From NCBI GenBank assembly GCA_964604165.1, contig CAZRYF010000005.1, positions 76,144 through 140,143 on the forward strand: 64,000 nucleotides of DNA, written 5' to 3'. The position numbers were made by a program, and so were the translations under genes. Every line of letters begins with the position of its first letter. The first letter of the stretch is position 1. Source of the stretch: JAYZDK01 sp964604165. GTDB taxonomy: Bacteria; Myxococcota_A; UBA796; CAJQPC01. Below, one piece after another: positions 7,451-15,678 of this stretch. A model generated the notes under the pieces. That model ran no database searches. It had not been told where the DNA came from and saw only the letters and a program-made list of their open reading frames with translations.

Positions 7451-8472
7451 TGCGTCTCGGTAGAATTCTCCGGAATGGTGGGGGGGGAGATGGGGCCGGT
7501 GTCTGCCTCCATTTCCGCCTTTTGCCTGGCGGCACCAGGGGTGCCCTTCAGTGCGGTGAGCGAGTTCACAAAGTGTGCGATCGCCCAGATTTCCTTTGAG
7601 CTCAAGGTCTCCGACCAGGCGGGCATCGCCGTGCCGGGAATCCCAATTCCAACGATCTGTGCCAGGGTGGCCAGATCTCTTGCCTTCCTGAGCTTACGGT
7701 AGGAAAAATCGGGGGGCACGATCATGAGTGGCTGTTCGCAGCGGCCGTATCGGCAGACCTGGTCCCCGTCGTTGCAGTCGTTGTTCGTACTGCACGTTGG
7801 ATCCCCCGAAATGGGGATGCTGTACGATTTGCTTTCCTTTGGTTTTGAACGCCACCGGTTGGGACGAAAGTCTGACTTGAACGACATCCCGAGCTTCTCC
7901 CGGTCCGCATTGGTGGCTGCACGGGTCTGGTAGGCTGGGTGGCATGCTGAGCACTCTGCGACGCTGTGGTAGAGGGTCTCACCTTGCGCAATGGCCTCTT
8001 CGCTATCGGCCCAGGGGTCATCTCCGGGGCTGTAGGGTTCGCCCACCTCCGAGTCTGGATCCCGCCAGCCCTCTCCCTCTGGAGAAAAGGTCTTGAGGTA
8101 CTGAACCAACGGAGAAATGACCTCGTCTGGAAGCTCCCATTCCAACATCGCGGTCCCGTGCAGTCCTCCGCGAAGAAGCCCCTCAATCGCCGCATCTGTT
8201 GGCAGGTACTCAGTAGAGGTCCCCGTGAACTTGTATGTGGCGGTGCGTAGATCCCGTGGTGGAGGAGAGAGGTCGGTGGAGGACCGGCCCCGACCATCAC
8301 CGTCAGCTCCGTGACAGGAAATGCAGTAGTAGGAGTACGCTGACTTCCCCTCGTTGAGAGTGGCGGCGGATACGGTCTCACCCCCCAGAACCTGTGGTTC
8401 AGTAAACGCGGGCTCGCAGCCCATGAGGGCGGAGAGAAGCAGAGAAGAAAGGAATGGAGTCTTTGAGGTCAA
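7447..8472 (-). CDS. Diheme cytochrome c lipoprotein
   Basis: The 341-residue product has a lipoprotein signal ending SALMGC (Cys19) and two heme-binding motifs, CISCH and CSACH. GTAMLEW and GTAMPAW follow as likely Met axial ligands, giving two class I cytochrome c domains. A Cys-rich loop, CSTNNDCNDGDQVCRYGRC, is inserted in the second domain. I chose TTG 8472 because it has GGAG 7 nt upstream, forms a TTGA overlap with the preceding gene and gives a clean signal peptide; an upstream ATG at 8535 lies inside that gene. Placed just after the oxidase subunits, it is a natural electron donor to the CuA site of subunit II or a bound subunit of a caa3-like complex. Confidence 0.88.
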   Translation of the reverse strand: MTSKTPFLSSLLLSALMGCEPAFTEPQVLGGETVSAATLNEGKSAYSYYCISCHGADGDGRGRSSTDLSPPPRDLRTATYKFTGTSTEYLPTDAAIEGLLRGGLHGTAMLEWELPDEVISPLVQYLKTFSPEGEGWRDPDSEVGEPYSPGDDPWADSEEAIAQGETLYHSVAECSACHPAYQTRAATNADREKLGMSFKSDFRPNRWRSKPKESKSYSIPISGDPTCSTNNDCNDGDQVCRYGRCEQPLMIVPPDFSYRKLRKARDLATLAQIVGIGIPGTAMPAWSETLSSKEIWAIAHFVNSLTALKGTPGAARQKAEMEADTGPISPPTIPENSTETQ

Positions 8473-8705
8473 TGGAGCTCTCCATGAGTTGATCTCGAAA
8501 GTTGAACAGGAGCATTGTGGGCCTGGTAGAGCCACCGCCAGAACACCCCCAGGATCAGCAGGGGGAGTCCAAGCATGAAGCCAGTCGCGGCGAGATAGCC
8601 AAGCGCCTCATTGCCCGAGAGGATTCCGGCGCAGTTGGGGCAGGCCAAAGCGGTGCTCGCCAGGCAAGCCGATAGGCTCAAAAGAGTTGCCGTTCGCGCT
8701 ACCAC
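8469..8705 (-). CDS. Small CPNC-motif membrane protein of the oxidase operon
   Basis: About 78 residues from GTG 8705: a signal-like N-terminus ending STALAC, the motif CPNC, then a single transmembrane helix (GFMLGLPLLILGVFWRW). The first Cys could be a lipobox Cys or part of the Cys-x-x-Cys pair. The gene overlaps the subunit-III-like stop by 7 bp and the cytochrome c start by 4 bp. There is no clear ribosome site, so translation probably depends on coupling. I recognise no family; a copper- or heme-handling assembly factor is one guess from the Cys pair and position. The start is uncertain. Confidence 0.55.
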   Translation of the reverse strand: MVARTATLLSLSACLASTALACPNCAGILSGNEALGYLAATGFMLGLPLLILGVFWRWLYQAHNAPVQLSRSTHGELH

Positions 8706-9289
8706 AGGTAGACCAGGGCGTAGAGGGGAGGCCAAACAAGCACCACGAAGGTCCAGTACATTCGGCCTGCACGAAGACGATCCAGGGACGCGGTAGAGGC
8801 CGGGTCGGCGAGGGTCAGCTTGTGGATGCGCGTGAACACCACCAAGGCGGCGATGACGTGCAGTCCGTGGCAGCCAACGAGGGAGTAGAAGAGCGAACCA
8901 TACAGGCTGGAAGAAGTTGTGAGCCCGTGGTGGAGGAGGCGACCCCACTCCACACCCTGAATCAGGACAAAGACCGTCCCTAGTACCAACGAGATTCGTC
9001 GAAGGGAGGACGCGATCTTGTGACGCCCCTGAAAGGACTCTGAAACGCTTCGCCAGAGAAGGCCGCCGCTGGCGAGGAGGATCGCGGTGTTGACAGCAGT
9101 GGCGACGACCGGAAGACGTGGCTGGTCAAGTGGAGGCCAGATGCCGGCCTGGGCCCGCAACACCACGTAGGCGCTGATCAGCCCGCAAAAGAGCATCGCC
9201 TCCGAAATCAGAAACAGCGCACAGCCCAGCACGACGTTGGGAATTGTCGGCGAGGGACGGCTGGTTTCGAGGGTCATGGTGGTGCTCAC
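8699..9289 (-). CDS. Second cytochrome c oxidase subunit III-like protein
   Basis: A 196-residue membrane protein of the heme-copper oxidase subunit III family. LFLISEAMLFCGLISAYVVL is the conserved Glu-containing helix, and VGCHGLHVIAALVVF resembles the GLHxxHV block. Four to five transmembrane helices are visible. The GTG at 9289 overlaps the subunit IV stop in a GTGA junction and has GGAG about 11 nt upstream; ATG 9277 is an alternative. With the copy at 9587-10156 this makes two subunit III proteins in one operon, each shorter than the seven-helix mitochondrial type. Divided or duplicated subunit III occurs in some bacterial caa3-type oxidases. Confidence 0.83.
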   Translation of the reverse strand: MSTTMTLETSRPSPTIPNVVLGCALFLISEAMLFCGLISAYVVLRAQAGIWPPLDQPRLPVVATAVNTAILLASGGLLWRSVSESFQGRHKIASSLRRISLVLGTVFVLIQGVEWGRLLHHGLTTSSSLYGSLFYSLVGCHGLHVIAALVVFTRIHKLTLADPASTASLDRLRAGRMYWTFVVLVWPPLYALVYLW

Positions 9290-9579
9290 TGGAGGGGATC
9301 TCCGCCAAAGACATAGACGATGTCGGGAATCAGTCCGACGTAGAGAACCAGGAGAGCCATCACGCAGCCGACGAGAAGCACCTTGATGGAGCGCTGCTCC
9401 AGCGTCACGTGCATAAAGCGCGAGATCACCAGCCAAGCCTTCATGAAGGCAATCAGGAAGACAAAGGCAATGGACCAGATGTTGGTGGAGATCGCGGTGG
9501 CCACCAACGACAGCCCAAATGCGACGGACAGCACCATCCAGACTTGGACATAGCTTAGAGAAGAATGGGAGTCAGACAT
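9286..9579 (-). CDS. Cytochrome c oxidase subunit IV-type protein
   Basis: A 97-residue protein with three hydrophobic helices, separated by SRFMHVTLEQRSIK, matching the small prokaryotic subunit IV family (COX4_pro). It lies 7 bp after the subunit III gene and overlaps the next by 4 bp. The subunit is thought to support assembly or stability of the core oxidase and has no cofactors. Size, topology and position agree; sequence conservation in this family is weak. Confidence 0.8.
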   Translation of the reverse strand: MSDSHSSLSYVQVWMVLSVAFGLSLVATAISTNIWSIAFVFLIAFMKAWLVISRFMHVTLEQRSIKVLLVGCVMALLVLYVGLIPDIVYVFGGDPLQ

Positions 9580-9586
9580 AGAGCCC

Positions 9587-10156
9587 TCAACTTGCCAGGT
9601 AGAGAAGGGGGAAAAGGAAGATCCAGACCACGTCCACGAGGTGCCAGTACAGCCCCACGTTTTCGACCCACTCAGGACTCTTTTGGGAAGGGGTCTTCCA
9701 GGCCACGACGGCGATGGCGGTCATTCCTCCCACGACATGCAGCGCGTGGAGTCCGGTCAGGATGTAATAGAAAGACCAGAAGAGCCCGGTCATGGGGGTG
9801 TACCCGGCGTGGATTTCGTGGGAGTACTCGAAGGCCTTGATGCAGAGGAACGCGAGCCCGCCTCCGACCGTGAAGAAGAGAAGCCGCGCGCTCTTCTTGA
9901 AGTCTCCTTTGGCTGCCGCCTCGTGGGCTAGTACCGCCGAGAGGCTGCTGGTCAGCAAGACCATGGTGTTGATGGCACCGGCTGCGGCCATGGTGTGGGC
10001 GGCCTCAGCGCTCCACTCGGGGTGGCGCATTCTCATGAGCAGGTAGACGGTCACAAGGCCGCCGAAGATGACGACTTCGGAACCAAGGAACCACCACATT
10101 CCCAAGCGGCCTGTGGGGGTCTCTGTGGCGGTGCGGCGAATGGCAAGAGTGGACAT
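9587..10156 (-). CDS. ctaE: Cytochrome c oxidase subunit III
   Basis: A 189-residue, five-helix subunit III: GMWWFLGSEVVIFGGLVTVY is the helix with the conserved Glu near the proposed oxygen path, and LTGLHALHVVGGM plus YWHLVDVVWIFLFPLLYL are family hallmarks. The length fits the five-helix bacterial type. It follows subunit I by 6 bp and precedes subunit IV by 7 bp. It should form part of the inner-membrane oxidase core that reduces oxygen to water. The final helix is complete. Confidence 0.93.
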   Translation of the reverse strand: MSTLAIRRTATETPTGRLGMWWFLGSEVVIFGGLVTVYLLMRMRHPEWSAEAAHTMAAAGAINTMVLLTSSLSAVLAHEAAAKGDFKKSARLLFFTVGGGLAFLCIKAFEYSHEIHAGYTPMTGLFWSFYYILTGLHALHVVGGMTAIAVVAWKTPSQKSPEWVENVGLYWHLVDVVWIFLFPLLYLAS

Positions 10157-10162
10157 GGCGGA

Positions 10163-11878
10163 TCATTTCCCCGCTTGTTGGTGGGTTTTATCGGCACCAA
10201 GTGGTTGGTCCTGGGCCTCGTCGCTCTGCCAGACGGGGACAAAGTCAGGGCCGTCGCCTGGTGGGCTGTAGGTGTAGGGGCCTCGGTAGCTTGCGGGCCG
10301 CTCGGTGAAGTTCCCATGGGGGGGCGGTGAGGCCGCAAGCCACTCCATGGTGGTCGCGTTCCAGGGGTTTTTCCCTGCTTCTTCCCCCCGCCTCATGGAC
10401 AGGAAGAGGTTGATGACGAACGGGATCTGGAACACGAGAAGAGCTGCCGTCGCTACGGTCGCGATCGCTTGGAGGCTCTCTGGTTCGCCCTGGAGAAAGT
10501 CGTAGGCTGTCGGGACAGAGATGCGGCGGTGGTGGCCGAGAAGGCCCAGCCGAAAGAGGGGTATGAAGATGGCGTTGAAGCTGATGAAGGTGCCCAGGAA
10601 GTGGATCGTGCCCAGGCGCTCATCCAGCTTTCGTCCGAACATCTTCGGGTACCAGTGGTAGATGCCGGCGAAGGTCCCGAAGAAGGTGATGGGGACCAGG
10701 GTGTAGTGAAAGTGCGCCACCACGAAGTAGCTGTCGTGAATGTAGATGTCGGCAGCGGCCGACCCGTTGAGGATCCCGGTCACCCCGCCGATGAAGAACA
10801 GGGAGATGAAGCCCAGCGCGAATTGCATCGCGGTGGTGAATCGAATGGAGCCCTTCCAGAGAGTCGCCACGAAGGCAAACATGGAGACCGCAAAGGGCAC
10901 GGAGATCAGAATTGTGGTCAGGCTGAAGGGGGCGGCCAGGCGCGGATCGATGCCGCTTACGAACTGGTGATGGGCCCAGACCACAAAGCTCAACACCCCT
11001 GCGATGATCGTTGACCAGACCACGTGGCGGAAAGCGAACAGGGCCTTTCGTGAGTTCGCGCAGATGACCTCTCCCATGATTCCGAGGGCTGGCAAGAGCA
11101 GCACATAGACCTCGGGGTGTCCAAAGAACCAGAACAGGTGCTGGAAGAGGAGCGGGTCTCCCCCGAGCGAGTTGGCGTAGAAGCCGGTACCAATGGTGCG
11201 ATCCAGTAAGAGCATGACCGCCCCGCCGATCAGCGGCCCCACGCTGACCATGAACACAATGCTGGCGATGACAATCTGCCAGACGACGAAGGGCCAATCC
11301 CAGATGCGCATCCCTTCAGCCCGGAGGTTGATCGCCGTGGTGATGAAGTTGATGCCGCCCATCAGAAACGCGATCAGCTCCAGCGCGACCGCGAGAATCC
11401 ACAGGTTCACACCCCAGTTCACGCCGCTGAAGACCGCGTCTGCTGAGAGTGGCGGGTAGGACGTCCACCCACCGGCGGCTGCACCGCCCGGCACAAAAAA
11501 GGAGACGATCAGGACCACCGAGCTCACCAGGAAGATCCAATAGGACATCATGTTGAGGGTGGGAAAGGCCATGTCGTCGGTGCCGATCATCAGTGGGATC
11601 AGGAGGTTTCCGAATCCTGCCACCAAGAGCGGCATGGCGACCCAGAAGACCATGATCGAGCCGTGCATGGTGACGTACGCGTTGTACTCGTGGGGCGAGA
11701 GGGCTCCCACCAACGGCAAGGGGTCGCCGGGCCAGGCAAGCTGCAGCCGCATGCCATAGGCCAAGAGGCCGCCGATCACGGCCATGACAAGGCCCGTGAA
11801 CATGTACTGCTTGGCGATCACCTTGTGATCGGTCGAAAAGACGTGTGTGCGAAGAAAGCCCTGTGGTTGGTGCATCAT
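10163..11878 (-). CDS. ctaD: Cytochrome c oxidase subunit I
   Basis: A 571-residue, twelve-helix heme-copper oxidase subunit I. MHGSIMVFW carries a low-spin heme ligand. HPEVYVLLLP gives the CuB His cross-linked to Tyr, WAHHQFVSG supplies the two other CuB His, and VVAHFHYTL gives the heme ligands of the binuclear centre. This is an A-type, proton-pumping pattern. The C-terminal tail of about 60 residues is Pro-rich and soluble. One loop, GHHRRISVPTAYDF, departs from the common GMPRRY form. ATG 11878 overlaps the subunit II stop by 4 bp. The operon lacks the heme O/A synthase and Cox11-type assembly genes often nearby. Confidence 0.97.
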   Translation of the reverse strand: MMHQPQGFLRTHVFSTDHKVIAKQYMFTGLVMAVIGGLLAYGMRLQLAWPGDPLPLVGALSPHEYNAYVTMHGSIMVFWVAMPLLVAGFGNLLIPLMIGTDDMAFPTLNMMSYWIFLVSSVVLIVSFFVPGGAAAGGWTSYPPLSADAVFSGVNWGVNLWILAVALELIAFLMGGINFITTAINLRAEGMRIWDWPFVVWQIVIASIVFMVSVGPLIGGAVMLLLDRTIGTGFYANSLGGDPLLFQHLFWFFGHPEVYVLLLPALGIMGEVICANSRKALFAFRHVVWSTIIAGVLSFVVWAHHQFVSGIDPRLAAPFSLTTILISVPFAVSMFAFVATLWKGSIRFTTAMQFALGFISLFFIGGVTGILNGSAAADIYIHDSYFVVAHFHYTLVPITFFGTFAGIYHWYPKMFGRKLDERLGTIHFLGTFISFNAIFIPLFRLGLLGHHRRISVPTAYDFLQGEPESLQAIATVATAALLVFQIPFVINLFLSMRRGEEAGKNPWNATTMEWLAASPPPHGNFTERPASYRGPYTYSPPGDGPDFVPVWQSDEAQDQPLGADKTHQQAGK

Positions 11879-12576
11879 GAACTCTCGTCATTTGCGGCGA
11901 GCAGGGTCTGCTGGCCGGATGTGTTTTTTGCCCAGTCTTCGAATGTCTCCGCGGACTGAACCACGAGCTCCGCGCGCATCACCGTGTGAGAGGCGCCGCA
12001 GATTTCTGCGCAGGCGATTTCGTATGTGCCTTCCTCGGTGGCCTCGAACCAGCCGGGGATAGACCGCCCCGGTACTGCGTCCTGCTTGAGCCTCAGCTCC
12101 CGAACGAAGAAGGAGTGAAGCACGTCCTTTGATTCCAGTTGAAACCGAACCACCTGGTCCTTGGGGACGTGCAGTTCAGAGACCGTGGCGAAGTCATCTT
12201 CGGTGCCCAGGACTCCGTCTTCCCCTGCATAGGTGAAGTCCCAAGCGAATTGTCGGGCCGTTATCCGCACGAGCAGATCGTGCTCTGGAATGTCGATCTT
12301 GACCTCGTCCCACACCGCGTTACTGCGGATGTCGATCACCATGTCGCAAAGAAACACCAGCCCGACCGGTACATAGATCCATGCGAGGGACTTTCGGGTC
12401 ACTCCAGGCATCCAGGTCGCGCGGGTTTTGTCCTTGCGGCGAAAGGCGACGATTGCGTACAGCAGCAGACCTTCGCACAGCACCAGCCAAGCGAAAGCCA
12501 ACCACCAGATAAGAAGAATGATGCCGTCGATTTCCATCCCGGAGGAGGAGACAACGGCAGGAAGGTCTGCGGGCAT
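11875..12576 (-). CDS. ctaC: Cytochrome c oxidase subunit II (CuA)
   Basis: A 233-residue protein with two N-terminal transmembrane helices and a cupredoxin domain. QFAWDFTY is the aromatic block that passes electrons to subunit I. The binuclear CuA site reads CAEICGASHTVM, with both Cys, Glu, His and Met in place; the upstream CuA His is in DVLHSFFV. No cytochrome c domain is fused, unlike many caa3 enzymes; that role may fall to the separate diheme lipoprotein. I chose ATG 12576, preceded by AGGAG 9 nt away; earlier in-frame starts at 12606 and 12894 lack support. It is the first gene of the series running to 3293. Confidence 0.94.
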   Translation of the reverse strand: MPADLPAVVSSSGMEIDGIILLIWWLAFAWLVLCEGLLLYAIVAFRRKDKTRATWMPGVTRKSLAWIYVPVGLVFLCDMVIDIRSNAVWDEVKIDIPEHDLLVRITARQFAWDFTYAGEDGVLGTEDDFATVSELHVPKDQVVRFQLESKDVLHSFFVRELRLKQDAVPGRSIPGWFEATEEGTYEIACAEICGASHTVMRAELVVQSAETFEDWAKNTSGQQTLLAANDESS

Positions 12577-12820
12577 GAAACAGTTCTCCTGATTCTGCGA
12601 ATTCATTCCGCCTATGCGCAATGGTCGTGCCAACTTGGAGGGAACGGTAGAACGCTGGTTTCCGGGCCCTTTCTTGGCGCAGCGGACAAACAGAGGGCGT
12701 GTGTGCCCAGGTTTTGGGGGTGGGCGGGCCAAATGACCCAGGCCGGGTTCGGTGATACCGCTCAAATCCTGATCCGGGAGAGCCTCTCTTGGGGCATGGA
12801 TCTTGCTCTCCACTGTGTCC

Positions 12821-14431
12821 ATGGGGAGTGTGTTCTTGCCACGAGGCGCCAGGGCCTTGGTACTTCCCGTTTTTTGGGCGGCCAACTCCTGCATGGAGTC
12901 CGAAGAACGTTCTCCTCTGCCGGCCGAGGACAGCTGTGAAGAGGTCGAGAGAGAGCTTTGTGCCGACTTGACAGTGGAGGCCGGTCAGACCCGGCGGCTT
13001 CATCAAGAGGACATCGATGGGTTGGAGTTTCCGGATCAAAGAGGTCCGGGATTGGCGCTCGCAGACCTGAACAACGATGGGTGGCTGGATCTCGTCTGGG
13101 CAATTCCCGTGGGCGGCTCTCGGATCTTCCTGAACGACAAAACCGGCTGGTTGGAGGAAGTGGAAGGCCGAGTGCTTGGGGAGACGCGGCTTCCGCCAGC
13201 CATCGCGGTCGCCGCAGCAGACCTGAACGGTGACGGTGACACAGACCTGGTGTTTGCCTCGAGTACCGGAGAGTCCGATTCGGTCTTGACCGGGCTGGAC
13301 GGCCTGAACTTCTCGTCGAAGAAGCTCCCGAAGAGTGAAGGCGAGTCGAAGACCATTTCAATCGCCGACGCGGACAACGACGGAGACTTGGATCTGTTCA
13401 TTTGTGGTTTCTCGGCAAATGTGCCGATCAACCCGACAAACGACCCGAGCTGGACCGAGCCGGTCGGCGAAGGGAATTTCCTGTATTTGAAAGAGCCAGA
13501 CGGAAGCTGGCTTCAGGCGCAGGACGCGCTGCCGTCGGAGATGCTGAACTCCCAGTGCTACCAGGGAACCTGGCTCGACAGCGAGGGAGATGGAGACCTG
13601 GATCTGTACATTTCCAATGAGTCTGGAATGGACTTTGTCCCAAACCAGCTTCTGCTGAACGATGGCGCTGGGCACTTTGAGGTGGATCCAGACTGCAACT
13701 GCAATCTTGCGATTGAAGGCATGGGGGGAGCGCTTGGTGACGTCAACGGGGATTCACTCCCGGACCTCTACTTGACGGACATTGGAAGGAACCACCTGCT
13801 GGTCAACTTGGGGGAGCAAGGGTTTGTGAACGAGACTGCAGCTCGCCAGGCCCTTCCTGACCAGGAGAACATTGGTTCCTCCTGGGGTACGCAGTTTGTG
13901 GACCTGGACCGGGACGGTTTTGAAGATCTCGTGACCTCCTACGGGCGGTTGATGCTTGAAGAGCAGGATGATGCCGAGGGGGACGTGATTCTCGTTCGTC
14001 AGGAGAATGGCACCTTTCTGGATGTCTCCCGTGAGGTGGGCTTTGAGGGAGAAGGAATGGGAAGAAACGTCGTGGTGGGCGATCTGGATCGAGACGGTCG
14101 ACCGGACATTGTCACCGGTGGCGTGCAGCTCTCCCACGGCGCCTACTTTTTCCGCACCTGGTTCTCCCGTGGGGGTTGTCCTACCGGTGTTCGGCTTGTC
14201 TTTTCCCGCTCCTTTGGATTCGGGCCGCGGGTGGAGGTGACACTGCCAAGTGGTCGCACCTACAACCGATGGCTGGAAAACTCCAGCACCTATGGCGCTT
14301 CCGCCCCAGAGTTGACCCTGGGCTTTGCCGGATGGGAATCGGCGAGCATCACTGTTCATTGGCCTGGAGGCGCATCCCAGGTGTTGGGTTCCTTGAGGTC
14401 TGGAGCTGTGCGTGAGGTCCAGACTCCGTAG
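12821..14431 (+). CDS. Secreted FG-GAP/VCBS repeat protein with ASPIC/UnbV-like end
   Basis: About 536 residues with many calcium-loop repeats of the type DLNNDGWLDLV, DLNGDGDTDLVF, DADNDGDLDLF, DVNGDSLPDLYL and DLDRDGRPDIV, the blades of an FG-GAP/VCBS propeller. The C-terminal region (VEVTLPSGRTYNRWLEN and SITVHWPGGASQVL) matches the ASPIC/UnbV domain that often ends such proteins. The N-terminus is hydrophobic and ends in a Cys (FWAANSC), so it may be a lipoprotein. Such proteins are exported and may bind ligands or sugars. The start is uncertain: ATG 12821 was chosen, with TTG 12803 and ATG 12893 as options and no clear ribosome site. It is divergent from the oxidase operon and converges on the next gene. 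Confidence 0.82.
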   Translation: MGSVFLPRGARALVLPVFWAANSCMESEERSPLPAEDSCEEVERELCADLTVEAGQTRRLHQEDIDGLEFPDQRGPGLALADLNNDGWLDLVWAIPVGGSRIFLNDKTGWLEEVEGRVLGETRLPPAIAVAAADLNGDGDTDLVFASSTGESDSVLTGLDGLNFSSKKLPKSEGESKTISIADADNDGDLDLFICGFSANVPINPTNDPSWTEPVGEGNFLYLKEPDGSWLQAQDALPSEMLNSQCYQGTWLDSEGDGDLDLYISNESGMDFVPNQLLLNDGAGHFEVDPDCNCNLAIEGMGGALGDVNGDSLPDLYLTDIGRNHLLVNLGEQGFVNETAARQALPDQENIGSSWGTQFVDLDRDGFEDLVTSYGRLMLEEQDDAEGDVILVRQENGTFLDVSREVGFEGEGMGRNVVVGDLDRDGRPDIVTGGVQLSHGAYFFRTWFSRGGCPTGVRLVFSRSFGFGPRVEVTLPSGRTYNRWLENSSTYGASAPELTLGFAGWESASITVHWPGGASQVLGSLRSGAVREVQTP

Positions 14432-14448
14432 CTCCCCTTCGGATTCGA

Positions 14449-15603
14449 CTACCGGGGTGTCACCGTACCCGCGCTGTTGGCCCACGCGATCTCGGCGAAG
14501 TAGGTCACGGTGTCCTCGCCGCTGATGTGCCGGGTGTCCGTCCAGTCCAGGACACCATTGAGGTACACATTGATGGTGACGGGGTTTGCCCCTTCATAGG
14601 CGCTGCCCGGGTAGTCGTGGACGGCAATGGTGTAGGTGCCGTTCGTGGGCGTCTTGATGTTGATGTTCTCCGGGCCGGTCCCCGTGATGTCATCGAGATC
14701 CAGGGACGGGTCGTCATCGGTGCTGTTCGCGCTGCCCCAGTTCACGCCGCTCCAGGTGCAGTTGCGCCAGTGGCAGTCCGTGTCGTTGTCCCAGCTGGAG
14801 CCGTCTTCGTAGAAGCCCCCTGGGGCGATGAGGTGGAGGTCCATGTCGTCGCCGGAATGAGTCCAGTACATCTCGATCCACATGTCCTCGTCAGGCGCCG
14901 ACATCACGGTGGTGCGGCAGGGGGCCGACTGCATGCCGGCATCGTTGGTCACAATCAACTGACCGATGTACTCCCCGGCGAGGTCCGGGTAGAAGCCAGT
15001 GCGGTTGGCCCCACCTCCGGGCATGGCCACGGCAGATCCGCTGGGGGCGGAAATGAGGGTCCAATCCCAGGACACCAGCGTGCCTCCGGTGTTGTCGTAG
15101 CTGTCTTCGCCCCACCAGGTGACGGGATCCACGAGGGGCTCCACCGTGTCGGGGCGAGCCTCGCAGACCGCGACGGGGACGTCCAGCGAGTTGCCATACA
15201 GTTCTACGACCACTTCCGGTTCGTAGACATCATTGCTCTGAACCAACACCTCTCCGACGGCCTCTGCACCAGACGGGGTCAAGGCGACCTCGATCTCCAC
15301 CATCTCAGATGCCTGCATGGCCGTGGGCCACCACTCGGTGAGAATGGCAAAATCGGAGGAACCCGACAGGGTGATGTCCTGGATCTCCAGCGTGGCGTTT
15401 CCCACGTTGGTGATGGTGAAGGTCTTTACCTGTGTTTCGGTTACGCTCTCAATGTTGTACGAGAGCTGTGTGGGTTCCACCAGGATGTGCGCACCAAGTG
15501 CCTCATCCTTGTTCGTTTCGTTCAGGCTGTAGTCTGAACAAGCGGTCACGCCCGCGACGAGGGCGAAAGCACACAGAACGCGAGGAGAGGGGCGACACAC
15601 CAT
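14449..15603 (-). CDS. Lipoprotein with Ig-like and YfaP-like domains
   Basis: A 384-residue lipoprotein: the signal peptide ends VAGVTAC, with lipobox Cys22. Residues about 40-140 look like a choice-of-anchor D/ASH-type beta domain (TFTITNVGNATLEIQDITLS, VLVQSNDVYEPEV). A PKD-like segment (WDWTLISAPSGSAV) follows. The C-terminal third (MDLHLIAPGGF, TYTIAVHDYPGSAYEG) resembles DUF2135/YfaP-type domains. It is likely an outer-membrane or periplasmic surface protein. No enzymatic motif is visible. It converges with the FG-GAP gene 17 bp away. Confidence 0.75.
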   Translation of the reverse strand: MVCRPSPRVLCAFALVAGVTACSDYSLNETNKDEALGAHILVEPTQLSYNIESVTETQVKTFTITNVGNATLEIQDITLSGSSDFAILTEWWPTAMQASEMVEIEVALTPSGAEAVGEVLVQSNDVYEPEVVVELYGNSLDVPVAVCEARPDTVEPLVDPVTWWGEDSYDNTGGTLVSWDWTLISAPSGSAVAMPGGGANRTGFYPDLAGEYIGQLIVTNDAGMQSAPCRTTVMSAPDEDMWIEMYWTHSGDDMDLHLIAPGGFYEDGSSWDNDTDCHWRNCTWSGVNWGSANSTDDDPSLDLDDITGTGPENINIKTPTNGTYTIAVHDYPGSAYEGANPVTINVYLNGVLDWTDTRHISGEDTVTYFAEIAWANSAGTVTPR

Positions 15604-15678
15604 TGGAACCTCCGGGCAACGAGCGCCTTATGCCCAGCCAGACCGGGGGGTGTCAAGGATAAAACCAGGGAAACGTCT

